Source of the DNA: Trichopria drosophilae
Taxonomy: Eukaryota; Arthropoda; Insecta; Hymenoptera; Diapriidae
Reading direction: 5' to 3'
Assembly: GCA_030407085.1 (NCBI GenBank)
Contig: CM059585.1
Coordinates: 9,975,001-10,039,000, forward strand
DNA length: 64,000 nt
The notes beneath the pieces were generated by a model, which worked only from the letters and a program-made list of their open reading frames with translations, ran no database searches and was not told the DNA's origin. The first letter of the stretch is position 1, and the number at the start of each line of letters is the position of its first letter. Below are positions 51,901 to 58,560 of this stretch, one piece after another. A program made the translations under genes and the position numbers.

Positions 51901-54900
51901 AAAAATCCCTCTACTTTTTTTGAAATTTTTATTTCTTTTACTTACAAAATCCCTCTCCATTGGCTTTACCCTCAAATATTAAAATTAATGAAGGAAAATG
52001 ATCTAAAAGAAATCAATATGTCATAATTTGTCTGAAAAATTCTTAATTTAAAAAGAAAATTTTTCTGCATTTAATTTTTTGTAATTTATGAAACCTAATT
52101 ACAGGTTTATTAAGCTTCAAATACATATTTCATAATATTGCAAAAAAATAAATTTCCCTCCATGGACTTCATCCACACATAATACAGTCTTTAGTTAAAA
52201 AAAAAGGTCGTCGTTATTTTTTAAATTTAATTTTAATATTTGAGAGTGAAGAAGATGGTGGAATGATTCATTTTTCGTAATAGAATATAAAAAAACTTCG
52301 AATGCAAAGGAAAAATAATAAATACAAAAAAGTTTGTAGCTCAGGGTTTTTTGTTGGCTTTAAAAGACAAATTTCTTTTTATTTTTCCTACAAAATGTTT
52401 CAATTTTCCTTAGATTTCTTTTCCCTATATTTTAAATTTGAGGGTGAGAAGCCCATGAAGGGGTATTTTTCCATTTTAATAAATAATAAAAACTTTAGAA
52501 TTTAGGTAAATAAAACAAAAATTATAAAAATGTATGGGGAACAGGGATTTTTCTATCTTGAAATAGAAAAATATATTGAATTAAACTTATTTAAAACTAA
52601 TTTTTTTTTAATGAGAATTTTTTTATTTTTCAAAAACCTTTTTCTATATATTTACGGTCGAATTTCAATTGTTTTCCCTCAAAATATGGAAGCACTGAAA
52701 TTTTATGCAAAGGAACTTATAATTTCCAAAAATATTTCAAAAATACATTGAACTATTTGAGTATATTTTTGGATATATTAAAACGTTTTTACAATTTAAT
52801 TTTGAAGTCAATTTCTTACTATTTTTTTATTTTCAACATTTTTCTCGTTTTTTTTTTCTAATGTTGTGAATGAAATAAATCGTAATTTAAGCAACCTGTG
52901 AACCTGATTCCTTCAGATTTTTCTGGAAATTAGTTATATGGTTTCTCCATCGAAAAAAGGTTTATCAAATATTTTGGAATTTTATAATCGTTTTTATTTT
53001 TTTTTTATGACCCTGAAAAACGCAAAAAATGGTTAAGCCATTTTTGTCCCCATTTAGATATAAAAATGTCGGCAAATATATTTGAAAAGCTTGAAAAAAC
53101 ATTCAGAATAATTTTGAAAAATTAGAGAAATTGTTTTCTAAATTAAATTACTCATAATTTTCATATTTTTTACCGATGTTAAAAATTGTATAAAATTGGC
53201 AAAAAATGGATAAACCACATAAAAAATCTACAGCAAATTATGAAATGTCGGGCAAAATTCTCTTAGAATTTCCCATATATTCTTCCTAATTAAGAAGTTT
53301 TCTACAAACCGAAAAATTCCACATATTCTAAGAGATATGAAGATTTCTTTATTGTTTGCAATAAACTCGCTAAAAAATTCGAGAAATCAATAAATCTTAT
53401 AATTGTAATAAATATTTAAATTTTGTGTAAAGGAGATTTAGAATTTCTAAGAATACTTAACACATAACATTCTTAGAATTATTTGAATATATTCTCTGAT
53501 GCATTAAAAAGTTTTCAAAATTAGAATTGGAACTTAAATTTATAATAATTTCTATGAATTATGCAATTTAAAGGATTTTTTTAACTTGCTTCTAAAAATA
53601 TATGATTCGCAAAAATTTAACAATTCTCAAAAAATCTAAGAATACTACATTGCATGAAAAATATTCTATAATTACTGAGAATTATATGCAAACGCGAATA
53701 ATTTTCCACGAATTCAAGAATTGACAAAATTCTAAGAAATATTAAGATTTCTTTACTTTTATTTATTAATTTCATACCTTATATTCTAAGAATTCCAAGA
53801 ATTCCTAAATCATTTTAATTTAAATTTAATGCGAAGAAGATTCTACAATAATTCTTGCTTAATTCTTAAAATTCTTATAATTATAAAAATACATTCTTCT
53901 CTATTTTAAAAGTTTAGAAACATGCGAAATATACAAGAATTTTTAAGAACTATAAGAACCAAAAGATTTGTATAATTAGAAAAAAATGCTTGATAAAAAA
54001 CCATTCTTAAGAATTGAAAGAAATAATGAGTTCCTCTTAGATTCCTTAGAAACTTATATTTAAATTCCGAACACTTCTAAGAATCGTGCGAATTAAATTG
54101 TTCCAAAATTTTCTAACAAATATATGGAATAATTTGATCCCTACAATTGAAAAAATAAATTCCTGGAAAAAACATTAATGCTCTGAATACAAAGTAATTT
54201 AGAATTTCTAAGATAATTCTCTAATAATTCTGAGAATCGTTTTTCCCTATCTTTGTCAATAATTATATGAGGACGAATGTTTATTGATGTGAATACTAAA
54301 AGTTTTCATATTATTTTCAGAAAACCGAGATTTCGGAATTTGATCATCATCGGAAATGCCTACACTGCTGAAAGAGTTGGGGCTAATTCGGTATCATATT
54401 CGATAGGTCTACACCCTGATCGGTGTAAATTAACGGTGTTGATTTTTCGTGTGAAATCAGTGCGTTTTATTTCCTTTACCGAAATAAAGAATACATAGAT
54501 TCTTAGTAAAGTAGCTCGCCATTCAATTTGTAAACAAAACACGGCGATTCTCTAACATCATGTTGACCCCTATTTTCCATTTTTCCATTTTGTTTACAGT
54601 TGGGACGTGGATCTTAGAATTTTGAAGAGTAATTGAGAATGATGTGACGTACTATAAATACATTATAATTCTTGAATTTCTAAGATTTGTATGAATTGAA
54701 AAAAATCCAAAAATATTAAGAATTATTAATTGCCAGTGAGAATTGCGTTGTAAATTTCCGGCGAATTCTCGGAATTACATAAAACTTGAACGCAAGTCAA
54801 AATGTAAATCTCACACGCCGCCAAATGCTTCGAATTTCGTAGAAGGTATTCTCAAAATTTGTGGAATTCGTACACCTGATAATCTGACAAATTATTTAAA

Positions 54901-57183
54901 ACCGTAAAACATAAACGGAATATTAAAAAATGATGGAATTCTAAAAGAAGAATTGCAGGAGCACGACGTGTTCTTGTTGCCAGAAATTTAATTATACATT
55001 TCCTGGTAACCTAGATCGGTTTGTCTTTCGTCTTTCCCTCAAATTCTTCCGGACTTTTTCAATGTTTTTCTTCTTTTTTTTCTAGAGTTTCATGAATGGT
55101 ACCGAGATGGTCGATCCCCTGTCAATCCATGAGGAAAATATAGGAGTGTCAAGTATCATCGACGAAGAAGGTTTCGGCATATCATTACGTGTCGGCAACC
55201 TCTCCTGGGTTTTGGCTTGCTGGGCTACCCTCAAATCTTTTTGTACTTTTAAACCCGGTAGAAAACTCTGCAGTGCGATTTTTTAACCATTGTATTGAAA
55301 TTGTACCTAAAGGTTCTTTGTTTCAACAAGTGCTTTTCTTTCGACAATTATAGATCGAATCATGCGTTCATTTTAAAATGATTCGTTATACGGCGAGTTC
55401 CGTTTTTTCCGTTCAAGAGTGATTCACAAGCGTTTCAGCTCACTAAATTTATGCTTCGCTCCATTATATCGCGAGACTGTAGCACCTGTCCACCGTGCGA
55501 ACAGACTTGAAATTCAATAGGGGTACCAATTATGAGCTACGTCGTAGAAGTAAACCCTAACTGGTTTGAACCCAATAGCAACCTAAGCCACTCGTTATAA
55601 TTCGATGAGTCCATTTAATGAGGCCTGCATTTAACTAACTAACTAAAAAGTAAATAGCGGGGTTTCATTTGTTTTGTACGGTACTCGTTATTGGCCCCTG
55701 TAAATTTTTTTTGTATCAGATCGTTTACGAAATTTTAATAGGAAAGGCAACACCTTTTATAATCGAGTTTGTTCCTCGGAAAACCATAAAACGCTAGGAT
55801 AGACTTGATTAATGCCAGGAACTGACTACAAATGTTCAACGGTATGATAAAGCCTCTGGAGTTAGGTTATGTAAACATTCTCATTTGCCAACAATGCTGT
55901 AAACATACCAGCGAATAATTTACGGAGTCATCGAAAGAGTCCTTGGTCATTTCCCAAGATTTTCGTGACAAACTTTTCCCTGAAGCTACATTTCATTTCC
56001 TATACCTATTTATTTCATCTGTTTTGTCGAGACTTTCATACGCTTCTACAAAAACGAAACATTCATATGTACATCCAACATTCGCGTTGATCTACTGGAT
56101 AATGCAGATTCACACAAAACATTGGACTGAATGTGTTAGAACAATAGAATCCAGTACTGAACTATTTACCTCTTCGCTGAGACCAAAGAGTTAATGATTT
56201 ATTATGATCTCTGTGTATGAGATTACAAAATGGAGGTAACGTATACATCCCAAACCATGTTACTCTTCCACTGACAATTGGCTAATATCGATCATAACAT
56301 ATTCCAAAGCTAATCTGGTCATCATCCAACTAGGAAAATATCGTTGAAAAATGTTTTGATAGTTGGATGATGAGCAGATTTGTGTTGGAACAAAAGAATC
56401 CAGTCTTGGACTATTTACCTTTTCGCTGAGACTAAAGAGTTAATGAATTATGATCTCTATGTATGAGATTACAAAATGGAGGTAACGTACACTTCGCAAA
56501 CCATGTTACTCTTCCACTTACAATTAGCTAATATCGATCATAACATATTCCAAAGCTAATCTGGTCATCAGCCAACTAGGAAAACATTGTTGAAAAATGT
56601 TTGAACTACCTGGCGAAGGAAACTTTTAATCAATCAACTTCGTTGGAGATAAATAGATTAGGATATTTGAAGGGGTTATATATGATCATTACAATTGGCG
56701 GTCGGTTGACCAAAAACAAATCACCAATAACTTAATCCATGAAGTTTCGAGCTGTGTCTCGGAATTCAATGGTTGCTCTAAATTATAAAAACAAATATTA
56801 TTCTGGAAAGAGTTTTTAGAGGATTGGGGATTTCATTGTACTAAACTCTAATGACGTGAGATAATCCTCAAACACAAACATGAACCAAACAAACATTGTT
56901 GAAATTAAAAACAACACGTGTCCGCATCCTTTTGTTTCTCCAATCTTAAGATCCAACTTCAGCTTTATATCCTGCGCTCCAGGAGAGCGTATGTTCCCTG
57001 CGAAAAGCGCAGCAGGAAGCTAAAAAATCCCTCCTCACTTTTATACCCACACAACCGCGCGATTCAGATCCAAAGGGACATAACTACATCTACGTCTATT
57101 TCTAGATCCAGTAGCTGGTCAGACTTAGGACAGACCTCGGACTTACATTTGATGAGGACGACACCGTTATGCATATCTTCCAT
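11250..57183 (-). CDS. ARHGEF10: Rho guanine nucleotide exchange factor, ARHGEF10 family (whole gene, 11 coding exons)
   Basis: Joining 57183-57147, 20905-20689, 20621-20369, 18713-18531, 18036-17647, 17582-17358, 17299-17138, 17082-16876, 16811-16497, 13277-13064 and 12979-11250 gives 3933 nt in one frame, or 1310 residues plus TGA. All introns are GT-AG and all phases agree. Vertebrate ARHGEF10 and ARHGEF10L are of similar length. Domain order: a Ser/Gln-rich N-terminus; a DH domain at about 208-400, with the CR3-type helix RPVQRFLQFILFLQDLLKHT spanning an exon junction; a PH-like domain at about 415-600, opening with SSSSRYLIRADN; and a propeller-like C-terminus from about 664, including HTETFKHLQDINIA. 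These stretches are what I recognise as ARHGEF10-type. Family members catalyse GDP/GTP exchange on Rho GTPases and act on the actin cytoskeleton from the cytosol. ARHGEF17 is the closest alternative. The gene is certain; the far 5' exon is inferred, and exons inside the giant intron could have been missed. Confidence 0.9.
13064..13277 (-). CDS. ARHGEF10: RhoGEF coding exon 10 (first propeller blade)
   Basis: The acceptor is TTCCAG|GTGC and the donor AAAG|GTATAA; 214 nt (71 codons plus 1 nt), residues about 664-734. LWICTSDGVSSHVTVF is a WD-like blade strand. The spare G joins GA of the next exon to give Gly. Confidence 0.92.
13540..15140. repeat. Long inverted repeat in intron 10, with tandem internal copies
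   Basis: The sequence around 13547-14000 (GGACCCTAAAC...CGAGTGCC, the ATGGCGG cores and a GGTATACCAGGGTTTG phrase) returns in inverse order and orientation at 14460-15135. The right half is expanded by tandem copies of about 140-160 bp starting with GGACANCAGATTAG near 14638, 14777 and 14938. The AT-rich centre (14050-14390) is A/T runs on both strands. Frames at 13697, 13887, 14386 and 14430 are the repeat. Confidence 0.85.
15470..15994. repeat. Tandem ATGGCGG-core copies and a piggyBac-like left end
   Basis: Two tandem copies of a unit of about 120 bp lie at 15475-15690 and share AAAATGGCGGCTCC, AAGATGGCCGAC and ACTTTATGAAACTGAG. At 15704 the sequence TTAACCCATTAAGTCCC looks like a TTAA-flanked piggyBac-type terminus. 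I could not find its partner. Confidence 0.65.
15995..16415. repeat. ~420-bp palindrome in intron 10
   Basis: AGCTTTGGTTTTTGATCGTA, then a tract containing AAAATGGCGGC and AATTATTCAATTATTCCAG, recurs inverted after a centre near 16200 (AAAGGGTTAAATATGAAAAA facing its complement). It ends only about 80 bp from the donor of exon 9. Confidence 0.8.
16497..16811 (-). CDS. ARHGEF10: RhoGEF coding exon 9 (end of PH-like domain)
   Basis: The acceptor is GATAG|GGGC and the donor GAA|GTACGT; 105 codons, residues 559-663. It contains KDEDMVWADSCCLQLV and the C-terminal PH helix WITELRLAQLALDPNN, then a linker to the propeller. Confidence 0.93.
16876..17082 (-). CDS. ARHGEF10: RhoGEF coding exon 8 (PH-like domain, linker)
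   Basis: The acceptor is TTGTAG|ATAC and the donor GAA|GTGAGT; 69 codons, residues 490-558. It ends with the helical segment NDLMHDYEVMSRINDLVAQL, which matches the position of a helix in the ARHGEF10 PH region. Confidence 0.93.
17138..17299 (-). CDS. ARHGEF10: RhoGEF coding exon 7 (PH-like domain)
   Basis: The acceptor is TTGTAG|GAAT and the donor GAG|GTTAGT; 54 codons, residues 436-489. KRRRLLLLNDLVVCVSV is a PH beta-strand pair, followed by LKWTYPVSDIE. Confidence 0.95.
17358..17582 (-). CDS. ARHGEF10: RhoGEF coding exon 6 (end of DH, DH-PH linker)
   Basis: The acceptor is TTGTAG|GATC and the donor ATG|GTAATT; 75 codons, residues 361-435. DLLKHTPQGHHDR completes CR3. ALTQLESLAEMLNERKREAE is the long last DH helix, and SSSSRYLIRADN opens the PH-like domain. 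Confidence 0.95.
17647..18036 (-). CDS. ARHGEF10: RhoGEF coding exon 5 (DH domain core)
   Basis: The acceptor is TTTAG|GACTAC and the donor CAA|GTAAGT; 130 codons, phase 0 at both ends, residues 231-360. It encodes most of the all-helical DH fold: ISTLFHRLPEILQCH, the WDKDEKLGDVF segment, and the start of the conserved CR3 helix with RPVQRF. It is the most confidently assigned exon for exchange activity. Confidence 0.95.
18037..18530. repeat. Intron 5 with three ATGGCGG-core repeat copies
   Basis: Copies with AAAATGGCGGATCC or AAAATGGTGGATC cores lie near 18153, 18292 and 18414, each followed by ATGGCGG or ATGGCCGAC. They are linked by GGTCGCTGATTACGAATTTG phrases. The intron is otherwise empty. 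Confidence 0.75.
18531..18713 (-). CDS. ARHGEF10: RhoGEF coding exon 4 (start of DH domain)
   Basis: The acceptor is GATAG|GTCGAGG and the donor AAT|GTAAGT; 61 codons, phase 0 at both ends, residues 170-230. A proline-rich linker leads into KRRHIIAEIVNSENSYVATL, the first conserved helix of the DH domain. Its Glu (in NSEN) is the usual CR1 contact to the Rho switch I region. Confidence 0.92.
18766..20343. mobile_element. piggyBac-like non-autonomous element (TTAA target) in intron 4
   Basis: The termini are CCCTTTATGTCCC on the left and GGGACTTAAAGGG on the right, each flanked by TTAA (18762-18765 and 20344-20347). TTAA duplication with CCC...GGG ends is the piggyBac signature. The arms of about 490 bp are inverted copies (CATCGTTTTATGTATAAAAT, GACTAGTTTTGAGG, GATTGGCGCTACT). 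The middle holds three tandem units of about 160 bp (19252, 19412, 19573), each with an AAGATGGCGACTGT start and a CCGCCATATTGGATCCGCCA end. There is no transposase. Confidence 0.9.
20369..20621 (-). CDS. ARHGEF10: RhoGEF coding exon 3
   Basis: The acceptor is TTTCAG|AAGC and the donor GAG|GTAACT. The exon is 253 nt (1 nt plus 84 codons), residues about 85-169. It contains LQKARTLCDKWRTQN and LLRWFSMRRGSANQYDVD, then a Ser/Thr/Pro-rich tail. The 67-bp intron before it is typical for this gene. The intron after it is inflated by a transposon. Confidence 0.88.
20689..20905 (-). CDS. ARHGEF10: RhoGEF coding exon 2
   Basis: The acceptor is TTTCAG|ATGAG and the donor ATTAA|GTAAGT. The exon is 217 nt: 2 nt complete a split codon, 71 full codons follow, and 2 nt carry over. 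It encodes EPRSRCRSWDDVG, then a QQQQHH run and an acidic serine-rich stretch (SEDSWCSGSDHELSSDDESE), residues about 13-84. This low-complexity region resembles a regulatory, phosphorylatable N-terminus. An internal ATG (METVAGQQQ) could start a shorter isoform if an alternative non-coding first exon is used. Confidence 0.85.
21300..22221. mobile_element. 922-bp CAGTAG/TA-target element
   Basis: The left end is CAGTAGAACCCCTCTTATTT and the right end reads AAATAAGAGGGGTTCTAGTG, its near reverse complement, with flanking TA at 21298-21299 and 22222-22223. The duplicate at 24.9 kb shows the unoccupied site. Several subterminal repeats of CCTCTTATTT/AAATAAGAGG occur. The only frame (21762-21986) is short and not transposase-like. 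Pogo/Tigger-like non-autonomous element. Confidence 0.9.
22265..24263. mobile_element. ~2-kb TIR element, itself interrupted
   Basis: The ends match over 26 bp with one mismatch: CCCTTGTGGAAAAATATTGC (continuing TGAAAA) and its complement. A second shared block, ATATCGAAATTGGGACT, lies near 22350 and inverted near 24178, and diverged copies recur inside (about 22800, 23650, 23820). The rest is dense in TTCAGTAAAATTCAG-like words. There is no transposase frame, and the superfamily is unknown to me. A 441-bp MITE sits inside (23142-23582). Confidence 0.8.
23142..23582. mobile_element. 441-bp CAGTAG/TA-target MITE (innermost insertion)
   Basis: The left end is CAGTAGTTCTCCCCTTATTC and the right end reads GAATAAGGGGAAAACTACTG. 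TA flanks both sides (23140-23141 and 23583-23584). Subterminal CCCTTATTCTAATTT repeats relate it to the 22239-24479 element. It includes a RhoGEF-unrelated AAGATGGCGGCC word near 23180. Confidence 0.88.
24579..24728. repeat. 150-bp segment duplicated at 28881-29028
   Basis: Both copies share AAGCTTCATTTCAATAACG, AATATAGTCATGACCACTAC and TGAAGAAATAAAATTAAATT with few differences and the same orientation. The copy ends 2 bp before the right copy of the 21-25 kb duplication begins. Confidence 0.85.
26720..26934. mobile_element. 215-bp CAGTAG/TA-target MITE
   Basis: The left end CAGTAGAGTTCCGGTATAAT and right end ATATACTCTACTG share a short inverted terminus (CAGTAGAGT). TA is duplicated at 26718-26719 and 26935-26936. 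Internal repeats of TATATTTG/GTCCC occur. There is no coding capacity. Confidence 0.8.
27381..27629. mobile_element. 249-bp diverged CAGTAG-type MITE
   Basis: It starts CAGTAGACACCATCCTAC and ends GGCGGGGCTACTG, with CA on both sides (possibly mutated TA). Repeated AAGTTATA words point in opposite directions near the two ends. This is a weaker case than the other family members. Confidence 0.6.
28881..29028. repeat. Second copy of the 24579-24728 segment
   Basis: It is nearly identical to the segment at 24.6 kb, and flanking sequences differ outside it. It marks the probable right edge of an old tandem duplication of about 4.3 kb. Confidence 0.85.
36400..37720. repeat. Block rich in AAACCG / CGGTTT words
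   Basis: Dozens of AAACCG-type words in both orientations occur over 1.3 kb, for example CCGTTTGGTTT near 36600 and 37110, AGAAACCGTTT near 36757 and 37360, and GAACCGAAATAAACGG near 36850. No fixed period is visible. Short frames (37041, 37158) are composition artefacts. Confidence 0.6.
37870..38700. other. CpG-rich island inside the inferred intron
   Basis: A GC- and CpG-rich block stands out from AT-rich neighbours. Overlapping open frames occur on both strands (for example 37872-38246 minus, 38278-38610 plus), but none looks like a conserved protein. It could be an alternative promoter with a non-coding first exon, or a promoter for an unrelated transcript. A CGTG|GTACGTG donor-like site lies near 37915-37920 on the minus strand. 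Confidence 0.4.
41035..41056. repeat. (TA)n microsatellite
   Basis: A run of TA dinucleotides is bordered by TGTG repeats. Frames around it are artefacts. Confidence 0.85.
41661..41892. repeat. Cluster of hairpins built on CGTAAA words
   Basis: Successive inverted repeats: CACTTTACGGACT/AGTCCGTAAAGTG (41661-41692, 13-bp stem, 6-nt loop); GCACTTTACAGACT with AGTCGGTAAAGTGC (41714-41747); the perfect palindrome CGTAAAATTTTACG (41793-41806); GGAGATTGTGCG/CGCACAATCTCC (41816-41862); and GGTCCGTAAA...TTTACGGCC (41867-41892). Possibly a small foldback element. Confidence 0.8.
42160..42380. repeat. Two diverged ~109-bp tandem copies with GATCGACGGAAA words
   Basis: TTAACGAAATTTGACGGAGA at about 42171 is repeated as TTTAACGAAGTTTGACGGAG near 42280. 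Each is followed by ATGATCGACG. Related words continue at 43540-43690. Confidence 0.6.
47219..47696 (+). pseudogene. Intronless frameshifted copy of an unidentified protein gene
   Basis: ATG at 47219 opens MSGSDKSQLRKALRETYK. One frame further, RDKETRIVRTF, QLLSSVPFLRAFEADVTRN and FKKWEEYWN follow, with a TGA inside. After another shift, an open frame from about 47390 reads SHFVCDLAAEEKVIGPEG, RPGTPLGDKCSKQFSKYL, then LKELRDVQKE and TGA at 47694-47696. The run of charged, protein-like sequence across three frames without introns suggests a retrocopy damaged by two or three frameshifts and a stop. I do not recognise the parent. AATAAA lies at about 47733, but no poly(A) tract follows. The alternative is a short real gene in the last frame only. 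Confidence 0.55.
51800..54800. repeat. Low-complexity AT-rich stretch with TTCTAAGAATT words
   Basis: Extremely AT-rich DNA, dense in AAGAATT/AATTCTT/TTCTAAG words in both orientations. Frames here are Phe/Lys/Asn-rich artefacts. No gene is supported. Confidence 0.6.
56132..56604. repeat. Tandem duplication, ~249-bp unit, two copies
   Basis: AGAGTTAATGA, GAGATTACAAAATGGAGGTA, CCATGTTACTCTTCCACT and CATAACATATTCCAAAGC recur in the same order at a spacing of about 249 bp, with scattered differences. Non-coding. Confidence 0.85.
57147..57183 (-). CDS. ARHGEF10: RhoGEF coding exon 1 (start codon exon, inferred)
   Basis: The minus strand reads ATG with A at -3 and G at +4, then twelve codons (MEDMHNGVVLIK) and one spare T before a consensus donor, T|GTAAGT. 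The next known exon (20905) starts with AT, so the split codon is TAT (Tyr) and the frame continues into EPRSRCRSWDDVG. The exon directly follows a CpG-rich leader, as expected of a promoter-proximal exon. The link to the gene rests on strand, phase, donor quality and position, not on homology. Intermediate exons or a different partner gene remain possible. Confidence 0.6.
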
Positions 57184-57840
57184 CGTCCGTTGCCGCTGAT
57201 CAGGTGTCGCGTCGCGGCCTCTTGGGGAGGGCGACTCGACTTAACCTCAAACCACCTCGCTGCGGTTGCGGCGACGATGGTGGCGGCGATCTCGAATCAC
57301 TCTCTCGGCGTATTCAGCGCCACCCGATCAGAAACCAAGAGGGCCACTATTGTTGCGGCGGGCACTCGCGGCCGATCTCTGGCCAACGGCCGGCCAACAT
57401 AACCGCGAAAAGGCCACTGCCTCTGAAGAAAGGTACAACAATAGGGAATATCGCGACGATAAAACAACGCGGAACGGACCGAAGAACATGGCCGCGCGCG
57501 TTCTCGGTCTGTTCTGTTTGGCTCTTTCGGTTCGGTTCGTTCGGTTGGGCTCGACTCTGGCTCTGTGCCTCCGTCGATGCCTGCCTTCCTCTGGCCTCTG
57601 GCCACCGACGCGCGGAGCCCGACCGTCACGCACTGAGGGAGGTATGTACACCGATACGTGCACACCAGTCGCCGGCACCGGCTGCGACTGCGGCGAAGGC
57701 CAGACGTATAGGGAGTAGCGGGGGAGAGAGTTCTTCGGTCCGACCGAGATGGAAGGTTCGATGCCGTCGGTCCACGGCCCAACAGAAAGAGAAAGAAACC
57801 ATCAAGATGTTGGAGAAAGAGAGAAACCAGAAACAGTAAA
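57184..57840 (-). promoter_or_regulatory. CpG-rich leader/promoter region of the RhoGEF gene (inferred)
   Basis: A sharply GC- and CpG-rich block lies directly upstream of the inferred start codon in otherwise AT-rich DNA. No convincing protein frame lies in it; the long frames on both strands are biased in composition. Upstream ATGs occur, for example at 57489-57487, which opens a 53-codon frame ending at 57328, so the true transcript may start downstream of it or carry a uORF. I see no TATA box that I would defend. Confidence 0.5.
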
Positions 57841-58186
57841 ACCGCTAGAGAACTTCAGCCTGCAGCAGAAGGAAGAAAATAATGAAGACCGAAAGTACGA
57901 GTAATGAAGACAACCCAAGAGATGGACGGAGTTCAAGTTAAACTTCCTTTGAAGAAATTCTCCTTTATATTATTTGAATGATGATAAAAATGATAGAGTG
58001 CGTTCAATTTCCTTCACATCGAATTTCCAAAATGTCTGGATGGATTCCAGATATCTTAGAGTCTTTTGAGTAATGTTCGAGTGCTGTCTCAGTAATGATT
58101 GAGAGTTATTTTGGTTAATGAATCGCAGGTGCGAATGCACCAAGTGGCGACCATTTCCGAAGAGTTTCTCTGAAATGTAAGGAATA

Positions 58187-58560
58187 CTTAGATATCCTCA
58201 GGGACCCCTTAGGACCTCTCAAAACGTCCTTCTATCACTTATTTATATTTTGTCTCAACCACGGTTGACTATTTTAAACCCATATCTTTCAACATTTGCA
58301 TTCTTCCCAACATACAAAGTCGGGGTTAATAAAACCACAAATAATTCACACTTATACGGCCCCAGAAGCTCCTCAGGATCTCCCAAAATATCCTTTTGTC
58401 TCTTATTATTTATGTTTAGGCACAACCTGGGTTGATTATTTTAAATCCATAATATTTTTTCGTGAATTCATCCTCCCCAACTTTCAAAGTCACTTAGAAG
58501 TCCATCTGGAGTTAATAAAACCACTATTACGATTGTCTCCCCACAAGACCCTTATCATAA
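58187..58560. repeat. Diverged tandem duplication, ~164-bp unit
   Basis: GGACCTCTCAAAACGTCCTT near 58213 corresponds to GGATCTCCCAAAATATCCTT near 58377. Later parts (GGTTGACTATTTTAAACCCA versus GGTTGATTATTTTAAATCCA, and GGGGTTAATAAAACCAC) follow in the same order. Confidence 0.75.

Larger units (their letters stand above)
20906..57146 (-). other. Inferred giant first intron of the RhoGEF gene
   Basis: If exon 1 is correct, these 36 kb are intronic. They carry no supported gene on either strand: frames are short, AT-biased or in repeats. Identified contents (nested transposons, MITEs, duplications, one pseudogene, GC-rich islands) are listed separately. Long stretches at 25.0-26.7, 27.6-28.9, 29.0-36.4, 38.8-41.6, 43-47.2 and 47.9-51.8 kb hold nothing I can name, although they are less repetitive than the left third of the window and could hold regulatory DNA. 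Confidence 0.5.

Noticed and set aside
57204..57839. 211-residue plus-strand frame (and 161-residue minus-strand frame at 57297-57782)
   Set aside because: Stop-free because of high GC; Arg-rich composition with no motif. The region is better explained as the leader/promoter of the RhoGEF gene.
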